64,000 nt of DNA from Capitulum mitella (Eukaryota; Arthropoda; Thecostraca; Pollicipedomorpha; Pollicipedidae). The position numbers were made by a program, and so were the translations under genes. This document shows, piece after piece, positions 11,668-23,946 of this stretch (position 1 is its first letter; each line of letters starts with the position of its first letter). The stretch is from the NCBI GenBank assembly GCA_030062745.1, contig CP099849.1, forward strand, positions 12,746,144-12,810,143, in the 5' to 3' direction. The notes under the pieces are model-generated. The model was not told the origin of the DNA and did not search any database. It saw only the letters and a list, made by a program, of their open reading frames with translations.

Positions 11668-12387
11668 TTAAGTATGAAAAACCATCACAAGAACCACTAA
11701 AATCAACAAATATTACACGGAAAGGCTTATGTCGCGAAAATAAAGAAACGCCACAATTAGGTCCCGTTAATTTCATACCGCGTTCGGCCACGTTTCCCGC
11801 CAGCAGTCGGCGCGTATATCGCCGCCTCTTTAATTCAACGTTTCGGTGTATATATTGAACAAATAAAAAAAAATAGACGTGTATCGGCATCTGCGGACTT
11901 TCGCCTGTTCGTTGGCACCTTCACCTAGACTTTATTAAGCACAGCCTTTGAGATCCAGACCGCTTGTCTGTTTCATGCAATCGGCTTTGAGAAAACATAT
12001 ATAGGGCGTAAATGGCTTACATATTACCCAAAAACTAAAAACGAGACCAGTTTCGAGTTCTACTTGTCACGAGCTTTCAACGGTGCGCTTATTTTTATCG
12101 TGCGACCCACCGTTCGTGAATTAGAGGGGGCGGTCAACCGCCCTCCCCCGGTCGGGCGTGATCGGCGCCGACCGCCAGTCGGGCGCGGGTTAAAAATTGA
12201 ATGTTGGGTCTTTCCCAGTCCAGTTGTAATTGCCTCAGCTGACAGCGGGAAAGACGGCGAAATAGCCAGCTGTGGAAATAAATCAGTTCTTCTTGGTGCC
12301 ATCTTTGCATCACGATGTCGAAGCAGCACGCGTAGTTGGCCGTTGCCTAGTCGGCAAATGTTGATGACTGACGGCGCCGGCGCGCAG

Positions 12388-12560
12388 GGGTTCACGCCAC
12401 GGAAGATGTTTCGTCTGTCGGACGAGTTCTTCACCTCTCTCGGCCTGGTCCCGATGACCGAGGAGTTCTGGAACCGCTCTATGCTGGAGAAGCCGGCTGA
12501 TGGGCGCAGCGTCGTCTGTCACGCCTCCGCCTGGGACTTCTGCAACGGCCGCGACACCAG
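12388..12560 (+). CDS. ACE exon 4
   Basis: A 173-nt exon encoding [36 protein letters not shown] and [10 protein letters not shown]. The CHASAWDF segment contains the His and Ala that bind substrate backbone (His353/Ala354 in human testis ACE numbering). Acceptor GCGCAG is at 12382-12387; donor GTGAGT begins at 12561. It ends with 2 nt of an Arg codon. Odd point: CHASAWDF is followed by Cys (DFCNGRD) where Tyr is usual. The exon is GC-rich compared with the surrounding intron. Confidence 0.95.
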
Positions 12561-13334
12561 GTGAGTCGGCAGCGCCAGGACGTCGCTGCAACACATTTGA
12601 ACATCTGCCATCCGAAGCAGCGCGGTTAACGGCACTAAAGACGGCCAAATGTTGGGAAACATATATGCGAGGTGTTATATTCCCAGTTGCTACCTTTTGC
12701 GCTGCAGCTGCGCATCACTGTACAGCCGCAGCGAGAGATGTGGGCGCCACAGCGACCGCGGCGGCCTGGGACAGAAAACAGACCTGAACTGTTTAGAAAT
12801 CACCGGCACAAACACAAAGCTACCGTGCATCTTTTCCCCCTTGGCTCTCGTGCGTCTCCGAGAGGATTATTAAGGCTCTTTGTTGTGTGTCTGTGGTCGA
12901 CTTTTGCCTGCACTTCGGACTCCATGAGTGTAATTCGAGGTTCGCTTTTTAGTACGTGTCCCTCTCGACATGGCAGTGTCATGTGCGAGTTAACGGAAAC
13001 CTTGTGTTGCGTGTAATAGTTTCGCAGACAGTTTGCCGCTCTATGACTTCAGATGCTGAACGTGCAGTGCAAGCCAATTCAGGACAAAAAGACAGTTTGT
13101 AGCACGTTTAAAGATAAGATGAACAACAGGAATCATGGTGGTGCAAATTGTTCTAAATTTTTATTCCGTAGCCTGATATAGAAATTTCGTGTTACATAAT
13201 ACTGTCTACCTCGAAGCGTTGTGGAGCGCCTGGAACAGGTGTGACGTTACACCAATGTCAAGACGTGTTCTTTTTCCATTCTTTCCGGGTGTACGAAAGA
13301 CGTTAAGATTTTTTTATAGTGTTGGAGAAGCCCA
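12561..13334 (+). other. ACE intron 4, first part
   Basis: Start of a 9.8 kb intron. Open frames at 12500-13016 are unremarkable and lack family resemblance. No repeat recognised. Confidence 0.5.
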
Positions 13335-13650
13335 CCGCTGTCACCATCGGTCCCCCAGGACCGGGGGTTCAGGTGAACCCGCTGTCACCAGGGATCCCTC
13401 GGGACCGAGGCTTCAGGTGAGCCCTCTGTCACCAGGGGTCCTTGGGGACCAGGGCTTCAGGTGAACACGCTGTCACCATGGATTCAGCGGGACCGGGGGT
13501 TCAGGCGAATCCGCTGTCATCAGGGGTCCCTCGGGACCGAGGCTTCAGGTGAATCCGCTGTCACCAGGGGTCCCCGGGACAGGGGCTTCAGGTGAACCCG
13601 TTGTCACCAGGACCCCCAGGGGCCGGGGCTTCGGGTGAATCCGTTGCCAG
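13335..13650 (+). repeat. Minisatellite, ~44-bp unit, about seven copies
   Basis: The unit reads gctgtcaccagg, then a variable G/C core (ccctcgggaccgagg), then cttcaggtgaa; seven imperfect copies follow one another. The unit length is not a multiple of three, and the frames across it are not protein-like. Confidence 0.85.
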
Positions 13651-14394
13651 CAGAGTCCTGGATCCTGGGGTCGGTGTGGCGGCACCAGGAATTAAGAACA
13701 GGGTTCGAGTGCGATCAGAACGAGGTCAGAAGGGACCAGGGCTAGGGCTGGGCCAGGCAGGGACTAGAGTGACATCGCAACCGAACGAGGATGGAATGGG
13801 ACTGAAGTCAGGATGAGCATTTTTAGCCTTCCGGCCATGTCTTAGCACGACAACAATATTCCAAGCACTCTGGCCGTCCGACACCGACTGTGAGTCAGCT
13901 GTCCGCGGCCCCGCCACCCTCCTGCCCGCCACGGCTGCCGTGATAGTGACGTCACAGGCGGGGAAGGGAGGGGCACCGGCGAAATAGCGGCACCTGGCCA
14001 GCGCCGGGCGACCCACGGGGTGAAGTACGGAAGTAGCGTGAGCCTGATGGTGCCGGATGTCGCTGTCTCAAGTGTGTTGTGTCGCGCGCGTCCGGTGCGG
14101 CCCTGCTTTGGCCCACGATGGATGATGGCAAACTCGCCGTCTGGCAACCACAGCTGGCTGACTGAACGATGACAGGGAACTGGTGGCACCTGTGGTCCAC
14201 AGTAACACCACAGTAACACATGTGGTGAGGCTCAGGGACACGTCCCCTCCCCCTCAGGAGATGTGTGAACCCTGTGTGTTATAAGTCACAAAAGAATGAG
14301 CTCAAAATGTGTGGTTAATGTGAATATGAGTGATGTATGAGTGGACACTAACGAATATGAGTGAATAATGTGAATATGAATATGAAAATGAACT

Positions 14395-14600
14395 GTCGCC
14401 TTGGTCTGATGGACAAGGAACCGGACAACAGATCCGATGGGTGGCAGGCACTGAGTTTGAGTCCCAGAACAGACGCCTGTATTTGGCCCGAGACCGAAAG
14501 AGTCAGCCAGTCACGGGACGGCCGTGCCGTTGAACTGTACGGCACGATAAAAATCCTCCAGCGCCATCTGGCTCGGCGCTCGGGGCTAAATTACTCCATA
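14395..14600 (+). repeat. tRNA-derived SINE-like element
   Basis: CCTTGGTCTGATGGACAAGG resembles a tRNA A-box region, and about 50 nt later GAGTTTGAGTCCCAG resembles a B box (GGTTCGANTCC-type). It does not fold as a full tRNA in my reading, so a SINE head is more likely than a functional tRNA gene. A related short tail (GAGCGCCCTTAAGCCCCAA) follows at 14790-14818. Confidence 0.45.
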
Positions 14601-15039
14601 TTTGGGGTCATCTGGATGGTGGGGTCAGGGTCCAGCGTAAAGCTTGGCTTAGCATGATCACTGTTTCCAACGCCATCCACCTAAACACCCTCGGGCTAAG
14701 TTTATGAGAACAAATACTGACGTATAAAATGTGATAAATGGCGCCCTCCTTCACCCCTGCCGCCTTCTTAGGAATGGGCGCCGCGTGACCACAGAGTCGG
14801 AGCGCCCTTAAGCCCCAAGTGACCAATTAACCCCCTCCAAATATTAATCAACATATGGTTAGTCTGTCACACCATAGCTGAGGGAAGAGACACAGGGCTG
14901 CGCTGTTTTTTTTTCAAGAAAAAAGAATGGATTCTCACCGTTAATGAAACAAACTAGAAGCGGTAGGTTCACTTTGTAAGCAAGACCATACACAACTTTT
15001 TAAGCCGTCAGAAGAATGTAATGGGGAGGTAAAGCTTGG

Positions 15040-15757
15040 TGGCGCTGGCAGTTGAGTAATTTGTCGATTGACGCAGAAAAATTGAAAATCGAAAGTAAAA
15101 ATTTTAAGTTTGAAGCATCTGAAATCAAACAAACATGACGTAAAAAAACCGTTGTCGCTGACAAATGGAAACTTTGAGAAAGGACTAGCGTTCTACTTAA
15201 GAATACCGTTTCAACACAATCAGGTGACATCATTCGGGCATAAGTGATGGATATACCAAGACCAAAGCCAAGGTCAGTAAGGGTCAAGCCCATCAAAGGT
15301 CTAGTTCAACCAGCTTGTGACCTGATCCAGATTTGCTTTGCAACATATCGTTTGTATGAAATATGCATTCAAAGAGCCTAATAAAAACACGTATGCGCAC
15401 ACTGATACGCTTACATATACCAGGGTCAGTAAAGTTCAAGGTCATCAGAGGTCAAGGTCAAATATCTTGCGACCTGGTCCCGATTTGCTTTGCGACATGC
15501 CGATTTGTGTGAAATATGCATTCGAAGACCCTAATAAAAACATGTGTGCGCACATCGATACGCTTATAGGTACAAGAGTCAGTGAGGTCAAGGTCATCAG
15601 AGGTCAAGGGTAAATATCTTGTGACCTGGTTCAGATTTGCTTTGCAATATATCGATTTGTATGAAATATGTATTGAAAGACTCTACCAAAACACATTTGG
15701 CACATTGATGCTCATGTCCATATACATTTATACATATACATACATGCATAAATACGT

Positions 15758-15801
<44 letters not shown>

Positions 15802-16345
15802 TTACAGTTCTACGTTTTACAGCGCTCGAACGGTGTAATTGGGTTCATTATAACGAAACACCTTTAGCGCAGACAGTTGACATAAAACTTACTTGGGTAA
15901 AAAAACTTCATCCAAGGTCAGTCACCTCGCTTCACTTCTTTTGACCTTGTGGATGTTAGTAAATGCTAGCAGTGATCTAATGTACCGATGTTGGCTACCT
16001 TCACTGGAAATACGCCAAAAGATGAGTGTAGCGCCCTTATGTATACTCAAGCTATCCCGTGTTGGTCGAAATCTGATCTGCAAAAGATGGAAAAATGACG
16101 CCATAGGTCAATGGCCTGGCATGACCCTGACCTGAAATCCTCAGTCAAGACGCCAAATAAATGGAAATAGTCGTATTCCACCTTTTAACACTCAAACAAA
16201 CACCCTTTTCCGTTTTGTTCGAAAGTCGTACGGAACGGCCTATATGGCCGAGAAAGTGTCCAAAGTTGACCTTTACGACCCTATTTGACCTTGAAGATAT
16301 TGACCTATGGCCGTAAACATTGCACACGATATACACCATTAAAGT
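15040..16345 (+). repeat. Dispersed repeat family C with internal ~155-bp tandem units
   Basis: About 1.3 kb shared with 42401-43445, where it lies inside a hAT-type element. Both copies share the opening block (aaaattg...gttgtcgctgacaaatgg near 15080-15180), three tandem units of about 155 bp beginning at GACCTG.TCCAGATTTGC (15316, 15473, 15624), and a 3' block near 16090-16340. The units contain TCAAGGTCA motifs at 15436-15444, 15452-15460 and 15588-15596. No coding capacity. A (TA)n tract at 15763-15798 interrupts it. Confidence 0.75.
15763..15798. repeat. (TA)n microsatellite
   Basis: Uninterrupted TA dinucleotides within repeat family C. Open frames rich in Ile-Tyr across it are artefacts. 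Confidence 0.95.
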
Positions 16346-19300
16346 CCCACCCTATCCATAAAATTTCATGTTTCTAGCTATTGCTGTTTCCGTTTCGAAG
16401 ATTGGAGATCGAAGATCGGATCACTTTTGTGCCCCCTTCCAGTGCGCGTTAGGTGCGAAACCCCCATCCACTTTGGGTGTTAAGGCCCCCCCCCCCACCG
16501 TGTCTATCTCGAGAACCCATAGTCCAATTCGGCTGATTCAAACGGCAATCGATAGCACCGAACCGTGCAGCCCTGTGATATATACATTTTTGCACTTTCG
16601 GTTCGTCGATGATGTCACAGGTCGGGTTAAAACACGAAAGGTGACTGTTTTTTCTAGATTCGCCTAATGATAATCAAAAGCAGAACGCGGCTGCAGTTTG
16701 CGTGGTCATAGGCTTCCGACAGCCCAAACTCATATTCTGATTGTCATCTGACTAATGGCCAAGCAAGGGCAAGGTCACAGGTGGGGGCAGATTTGACCTC
16801 CATTATAACTTGCCATGTGATGCGTGTTTTCCGGTCTATTTGACGCGGAGATTCTGGGAGAGACACTTTCAAAGAGCTTTTGGCATAAAAAGCCTTGGAA
16901 TTTCCCCAGTTATCGTCCACATGCAACAGCGTAACAAGCTGTAATTTCAAAACCGGAGTACTATTAGTGCGCTAGTGACGTCCATCTGACGTCTCTGGAC
17001 ACAGGTCAGTTTGTTCATGTTGCACCTTTACACGGAATGTAGCGCAGCATTGCTGCGGTATGATTGGGCATCCGCCTCGTCTGGCTGCGTCTCGACGACC
17101 CTTCGCCCGCCAGGCTCACACACGCGTCCCAACATCTCCACGCTTTATTTCCGACTGCCGCCGACGCCGACTGCCCCCGAACGCCGCCGCACATGTCGGC
17201 CTGAAACCCGATCTGCGTCCGGGGTCGGCTCCTCAGCCCCGACGTTAAAATAACACTGTGATGGCTAAAACTAAATGATGGCGGGGACGGCCCTGACTGA
17301 ATCCAGGGTCGGCACACGTGGCAACGACAGGACGGCCCCGCTCACCAACAAAGACCACAATTGCAAAGGCCAGTACCTCAACACCGGGTATCCAGAACGT
17401 CAAGCAGAGGCCACCAGTTTACTCGCTAGGCTGAAATCTTCATAATATTACCAAAGGTCAAACTGCGAAAAAAATATTTAAATTTTGTAAGAAACTGCTG
17501 TGTAGGTGTACATGCAGTTTGTTGCGGTATGATTCGATAATCTATCTGACCGTATCCAAAGAACAGTTTATTCATTTCCTTTTCTAACACGTATTCTCGC
17601 TGGACCTGGAAAGTGAAAAATGAATATTTGACCTATGATGACGTAGCATGAGGTTGCAGTGCAGCCTTAGTCAACATTTGTTGTAGAACCACCGACAACA
17701 CGAAAATAAAGTAAAACTGAACGTCAAATCGCGAAACATGGTCGTTTTTATGGTGTCATCAGGACGTGACCAAATGGCCTGGTTTCCAGGTTTTTGTCAC
17801 GATGTGTAGAAGTGATACAAGGAAGCGTATGGAACGTTTCAGGACGCTGAGTTTATTCGTCTGGAAGATATCTAAGCAATGCGTCAGGGGAGCGTAAAAC
17901 GCCCCCAGTCAGTAACGGGTAATGCGCCAACGTTCCAAACAAGGGGCACTTACCAAAACTTTTGGGAAACATACGCGCAGTATCGATTACGGATTTACCT
18001 ATGATTACCGTACCATCAAGAGATACAGGGATTCAGGGAAAATATGCAGTCTTTTATTTCCTATTGCCAATTTCTTAAATGCTCAGTGTGGTTTCTGTAT
18101 GCTAATTTATACGTTTCTATACCTTGCTGCACATGGAAATCACGAGCTGGACAAAACCTTAGTCCAGAAATGCATCGAAAGGGACGTCTTTAAAGACTGA
18201 AGCTTGCCTGGTAATGCTTGTCTGTTTAAATTAGCTGCTCTGGGTAATTCTTTTCTGAACGTGTTAATTCTAGGACAAACTGCGGGTGGTGTTTACCAGC
18301 GATTGATTACCCTACTCCAGTGCTTACCTCGCATTTCCCCCAAACGTACGTAAAATAACCGAGTATTTTGCATAGATATGCAATAAAATTAAAAGCTGAG
18401 GTATAAAATAAACAGCCGAATATGACTGTCAGACTTACTATGCATGCAAGGCATGTTGTTACAGTCATGGTGTTTTGAGACTGGCACACCAAGACATCTA
18501 GTAGCCGGAGCTTTACTTCAACGCCCCATTGTCTGATACCAGCGCATGGTGCCCCACCAGTGGTCGGATTTAATGTCCATGGCTTCTTCTAACAAACGGA
18601 AAATACTTCTAACAAACGGAAAGACCTCCAAAAAGAACTTAGCTTTGGTGTAGTGGAATTTCACCAGTATAACATCCATTTAAATATTATTTTGTTGTTT
18701 TAGCATAACCATTCTGCCCGAAAACCTAACTGCATCCGTCTTTTGACATTAGAGTGAGTTTTCAAGTTGGACGGCCACTAATTTCCTATTTTGTAACAAT
18801 GACATACGGTTTCGGCCATAAACGCAGTCAGCTTATCGCCGCTGGTATGCTTCCTAAAAGTAGGTGGGTTGTGTGGCTGTCAGACACGTTACCCGGAAAA
18901 TTTCAGCATTCTATGTTCTAATCCGATCTCCAAATACTATCTTGATCATCTAAATGTAGAAGCATATCTTCATAGAATTCCATCGAAATGGAATAAATGT
19001 GCAAAAATTGTAACATTTCTGAGTCACATACAAATTTGATGGGACTTTTCGGGTGTTTTTTTGCATTTAGGAAGCTCGTTTATGTAGATTTTGGGTGGTT
19101 TCCACCATTTCATAGACTCGCAACATACAACCCAAGCGACCCTCTAGCTATTGCACTGCTATGGAGCGTTTAATTCAATGCTTTGCAGCTTCACAGCTAA
19201 TCAGTGTGAGGGTTGCCAAACGGCATGAGGGTTGCCAAACGGCGGAGGGGGGGGGGGGGTGGCGAGGGGGACGCATCTCTTTCTATTCTCAAGCAGAGGG

Positions 19301-20170
19301 GGATCGTCCTCTCTCCCTATCAGGAACGACAATCTCGCAATAAACTTCAATTCTCAACATGCAGGACCGAACTCTGTGCAGTCGTTATTCATTAAATATC
19401 ATTGACACTGAGAGAATGCACATCTTTGACGAAAATTGCTGCATTGGAGGCATTTTTGCCCTCTTTTTCAAGTCAGTACAGAAAAAATGGAGGGAATTAC
19501 GTTGCACTCGATTTCTTGTGGAAGTGTTAGATTGCACTAAAGATCGACGCTCGAGCGACATTTTCCTTGCGTTCAGGAGGTGCGTGGACCCAAACAGCAG
19601 ACTGTAGCTTGGCGCCTGACGAGATACAGGACGACTCAAGACTTGGACGTTTGGGCCCAAGAGGCTGTGCGTCCTCACTCACGACAGAAAAACTGGCACA
19701 AACATAAGGTCCGCGCAGACGGAACATTGATGACCATTTATCGTTCTGTTGGTTGCAAAGTGCATATGGACAATTAGTTGGTTGTCCATTTGATATCAAA
19801 ACTGTGAAAGATAGGCACCTAGCTGATGTAGCTAGTCGATATAAAACAAGGTTATCAAAGAACTGAAGCCGTGGAAGTCGAAGGGTGGACAAGATTGGTG
19901 TATATGTATATAATTATTTTCCTCCGACTTGGGAAGAATTATTTTTTGTTATTATATTTGTGTATAATTGTTAAGAATTATAATCCAGTTTCGATGATGA
20001 ATGACACATAATGGAAATAATAGTGACATATTGGGTGTGCTTTGCAAAATTACATTTTTATTTGCATTTTTCTTTGATCGGTATTCCAAGACCAGTTTGG
20101 TACTCAAATGTTGTGTGGAGGACTATTTTCTGAGATATGAATGACAGAAAAAACTGGTGTTACTGAGAAA
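16346..20170 (+). other. Long ACE intron stretch without recognised genes
   Basis: Nothing supportable as an exon. A GC-rich patch at 17050-17330 is open in several frames on both strands but matches no family I know. A 21-nt unit starting GAGGGTTGCCAAACGGC is duplicated at about 19209-19245 and is followed by a G-run. A short unit (cttctaacaaacggaaa) is duplicated at 18587-18622. Confidence 0.4.
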
Positions 20171-20542
20171 TTACCTTGACTTAATGACCTAACCAGGGGG
20201 CCAACGGGGCCTTGCCCCCTCCCCCAAAGGTCAAGCGGACCCCCTGGCGACCGAACGGGCCCCCATGTGCCTCTGTAGGTTTCTGTTGACTTCTGGAGGG
20301 TCCTCCTTTCGGACTGTAAGAATGCCCCTGCTTACCAGTAGAGAGACTCCCCGCGGGCTAGTAAAGGGGCCCCTGTTTTTCCTGTTAAGACGTTCCTGCC
20401 GAACTGACGGGTACCCCTTATAGTCGTCGTTTTTTCGTCGTTATCAACCATCGTTTTACGCCGTAATATGATTTTAACCGCACGATGGTTACGAGGGCCC
20501 CTGACCCGATCTGCCCGCGGAGAAATCCTGGCGACGCCCCTG
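20171..20542 (+). repeat. Short internally deleted copy of the 'GAGAC' element
   Basis: Its first ~320 bp (GGGCCCCTG / CCTGCCGACCTG-type motifs) parallels 52080-52490. It then jumps directly to the terminus GAAATCCTGGCGACGCCCCTG at 20522-20542, the same right end as at 54522-54543. This is the pattern of an internally deleted, MITE-like derivative. Confidence 0.5.
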
Positions 20543-22173
20543 TTTGAATGCTGTGCACTGTCCGAGTAACGTTAAGTGACCAGCGGGAGGAGGCACTTCT
20601 TTTCCAACTCTCTTTCCTCTTATCCCCTTTTTGATACAATTATACGTCCCCACCAATTCCGAAAAATGTTAAAAATTACCTTGTTTTGGGGTGGGTGTGG
20701 GGTGGGGCTGCACCTGGTCTGTATTGTATAGCGTCTGCATTGTAAAACATGCATGGTACTGGAACCAGAATTCGTCCCCCCCCCATCGAAACACCGTGGC
20801 CTTCTCCGTTGTACGTGACTGGCGTGGTTAATTACGTTACCTCAAAATGCTGGCTTTTTGCCTTTTTGGTCCAGACTACCATGAACAAAAAAAAAATGGT
20901 CCATGAACAAACCATGATCCGGGAAGCACGCAACTTCTGTCAATGCTCGTCCGAGTCCAATGCACTCTTCAGCAACAAGCTCAGTCCCATGAGAACCAAA
21001 AGAGACCCACCGTCGTCCGCCTGCCAGCTTCAGCAAAATTCTGAAAGCTGACCTGAAAGCCGCCGTTCAGCGCGCTGGTCGGCTAAGCAGGCACACACAT
21101 CTCTCGACATGGCGTCCGAGTTCGTCTAAAGTAGTGTTTCTCGGCCGAGAGCACCCCCTGGGGGCAGCGAGCCGGTGGGGGAAAGGCCTCCATGATGTAA
21201 CATAGACAAAGTTCCGTTAGCAGGCAAAGTTGGCCAAATTCTACCCAAATTGCATGTCTAAGCCAAAATGTTAGCCAGGACATGTAATTTTGTTCCAGGG
21301 CGCAGGGCACCCAACACAGGCAGGTGCACCATAGCGCCTCTGTTCGGGGTCTGTCGGCGTCGGCAGGCGGCGCTACAGCCCGACGTGGCGGCATATGATC
21401 GCGGCCGGCCAGTCGCACTTGCCATGCCCACTCCCCGAATATCCCGGCCTTGTTGTCGCGCGAGACGCAAGGCTGGCTGAAGCCACTGCAATAAGGATGC
21501 TTTTTCTCTGATGCAGCAGGGTCAAGATGCACCGTACGACGTTTTTCAATGGTATTTCACTATGGAAACGCCTATGTTTTGTCTGAAATTGGAGGAAGAT
21601 GAAATGGCATGCAGTTACCGACAACGTAGCAAATACAGTTATTTTAGAACCGCTATCTCCTGTTGGCAAATCCGCTAAAGTGCGCCCCTCGAGCACTGTG
21701 ATACCTTTTAGTAACACAGTCAATCTCCAGGTGGCCGTGGGCGTACTGTTAAAGTAACGAATTGCTAAAACAAAACGGCAACACTGACCTAGAACCTAAT
21801 GATGCTGGGATGAATGTATTTTACAAAAGAAGAAAGCAAAAGGCTGTGGAACCCTAGCTCACCCTAACGTAACTTAACCAAGCCAAAGCCTGTCTGCCAC
21901 TGAGACAGACAGCCCTGGGAACCGGCTATAACTATAGCTTTTATATATATTTTTTCATATAATATAACATATGTTATGTATATTTACATTCTATATAATA
22001 TACATAATAATATATACATATATACATATATATATCTTATATAAATAAACTATAGTTATAAATAGTACGCAGTCATCGGCTTCGCAACGACGCATTCGGC
22101 TGCTGCAACTAACAAGGGCCGTGTGGTCATGCGAAAGGCTAGTTTGGGTGCAATGAATCCGGCCATTGAGCCC

Positions 22174-22230
<57 letters not shown>

Positions 22231-22334
22231 GTCACGCCAGCGCGCGGCTTCAGAAAAGTTGAGATCCACATGTCTACTGCCTCCACCTTAATGCGAGCCG
22301 TCTGACAGAGGTGCGCTGTTTCTCTAATCTCCAG
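20543..22334 (+). other. ACE intron stretch with AT microsatellites
   Basis: No exon seen. AT-rich sequence at 21940-22060 and (TA)n at 22176-22226. The 149-codon minus-strand frame at 21083-21532 has no family resemblance and overlaps other long frames in a GC-rich patch. A polypyrimidine-rich run (22316-22331) precedes the next acceptor. Confidence 0.5.
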
Positions 22335-22459
22335 GATAAAGCAGTGCACCGAGATAACTATGGAACACCTGATCACCGCACACCATGAGATGGGCCACAT
22401 CCAGTACTACCTGCAGTACAGCCACCAGCCGTCTCCCTTCAGAAGAGGCGCCAACAGCG
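22335..22459 (+). CDS. ACE exon 5, catalytic HEMGH zinc motif
   Basis: Encodes [21 protein letters not shown] followed by [25 protein letters not shown] is the gluzincin HExxH: both His are zinc ligands and the Glu is the catalytic base (His383, Glu384, His387 in testis ACE numbering). The Cys of KQC pairs with the Cys of CHASAWDF in known ACE structures. Acceptor CCAG is at 22331-22334; donor GTAGGT begins at 22460. It starts with 1 nt completing Arg and ends with 1 nt of Gly. The intact motif indicates an active peptidase rather than an inactive ACE-like protein. Confidence 0.97.
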
Positions 22460-22999
22460 GTAGGTGGCGCACATGGCAGTTCTCGACGGCGTTCTACATG
22501 TCGCTGTGTACATAGACAGACGTTGGGGTTTCGTGAAGGCTAGTGAGCGCTGACTGGCTTTTTGAAAGTGTTTTATTGCTTAGGTTGCTGGCTCATTCCT
22601 CCGTGTTTTGCGTGCTCGGATGCATGTCATGGTCAGTAAATGACAGGAATAGAACGCATTGACCACCTAAGCAGACGAACTGCAAAATAACACCGTGCTT
22701 GCAAAGACCTGTGTATCTGGGCCAAGTATCGACAAGTGTGGCTCGACTCGAACTGTGATTCTTACGCACCCAGATCACAACACAGGGGTGAAAACTAAAG
22801 AAAGCATCTGACATCAGCATCCTCGACACTACGGACCAGTGTTTCAAGCAGTATTGTACTATCAGAGTACTGTAGGATCAACGCGAAGAGTCCATACAAG
22901 AGTCAAAGCGGAGCACATGCTGCCTGGGCCCACTGCAATCCTTTTTTAGCTCTGACCAATGCTACTCTCTCCCCAAAATCGGCCGTGCCTAAAGGTACG
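22460..22999 (+). other. ACE intron 5, first part
   Basis: No exon, repeat or RNA gene recognised in this stretch. Confidence 0.5.
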
Positions 23000-23942
23000 A
23001 ATATGTTATGAAATTGGCATGAATCGGAAGATTATGGATGGGATTTTACCACTGGTCCATACATTTGAAATTTTGAGGTGATTCATAGGCGTTCACAGGG
23101 TGTTGAAAATACGAGGACCGGTTTTTCAAAACCTGATTTAACAAAAAAGTTAAAACTTTTTTGGCTTCTACTAGTCATGCTATGCTGAAGCGTATTACAA
23201 TGTTTGTATAATGTTAGCATAGGCAGCGCCAGGGATATAAAAAAGGGGGACTGTCATGGTCACATGTTCTCCAGATCAGCTGACCTTTGACCTTAAATAA
23301 TCTCAAGCCGAGTTGGAGTCACTTGGAATGATCTCGTGTGCATTTAATGTTATGTGAAACCTTTCCATTCATTGGAATTCACTATTTCTAAAGTTTCATT
23401 TTACGGCTATTGTGATATAGGGTACGCGTACTGATATTTAAGGTCATAGCTCCGTGACCCGACCTGATATCGAGCTGAAACTTGGTACACAGGTAGATAG
23501 CACCCTTCTGCGTTACGAATATATTCCGGGTTTGGCATTTGAAAAAAAACAGTGCCAAAGTGTTTGCTGTGAAACCAAATTTTGGTTTTTGACCTTGACC
23601 GGACCCTGTGAAGTGACCTCAAATAAACAAAATTGTATTTGTATGTTGCCCAACTATTTAGCTATACATCCATGTAAAGTTTTAAGTTCTATGTTAAAAG
23701 TGCTACTTTTGACATTCATTTTTCTTTTATCCTCAACAGGGCCAAAAGTGACCTTATGTGCCTTCCAAAAACGTTGCCTGGCTCCTCCCTGAGCAAAATA
23801 GAATTACGAAATTTCATTAAAGTACGAAAAAACAATAGTTAGGAAAAATCATCGAGTTCCATAAAGCTGCGTCAGAAACCCTGGAATCGGCAGGCAAAAA
23901 AACCCGAGGGGGTGGATTCAGCCCTCCCTGCCGGGAGTAGGG
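23000..23942 (-). mobile_element. Family A element, reverse and truncated
   Basis: Reverse-strand copy of the piggyBac-like element at 44350-45552. Its element-left end (plus-strand CCTGCCGGGAGTAGGG) abuts TTAA at 23943-23946, and the element-right end is missing; homology fades near 23000. It keeps a perfect DR1 motif at 23281-23293 (TGACCTTTGACCT). Small frames inside are not protein-like. Confidence 0.7.
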
Positions 23943-23946
23943 TTAA

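Larger units (their letters stand above)
9718..12189 (+). mobile_element. Family B outer element, split by a second family B element
   Basis: TTAA lies at 9714-9717 and at 12190-12193. The element's own sequence runs 9718-10460 and resumes at 11672, continuing to 12189. The break falls at an internal TTAA that is intact in the copy at 3551-4725 (aaatttaagcatg near 4240), so the arrangement is a clean nested insertion. The left part also carries an AT microsatellite at 9831-9903. It lies in the ACE intron between 9581 and 12387. Confidence 0.75.

Noticed and set aside
13335..13650. CRISPR-like array
   Set aside because: Units are directly adjacent with no unique spacers, in a eukaryotic intron; it is a minisatellite.
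14395..14470. Possible functional tRNA gene
   Set aside because: A- and B-box-like segments are present, but I could not form an acceptor stem and anticodon arm; a tRNA-derived SINE explains it better.
21083..21532. 149-codon minus-strand frame within ACE intron 4
   Set aside because: Overlapping frames on both strands, no motif, no splice context.
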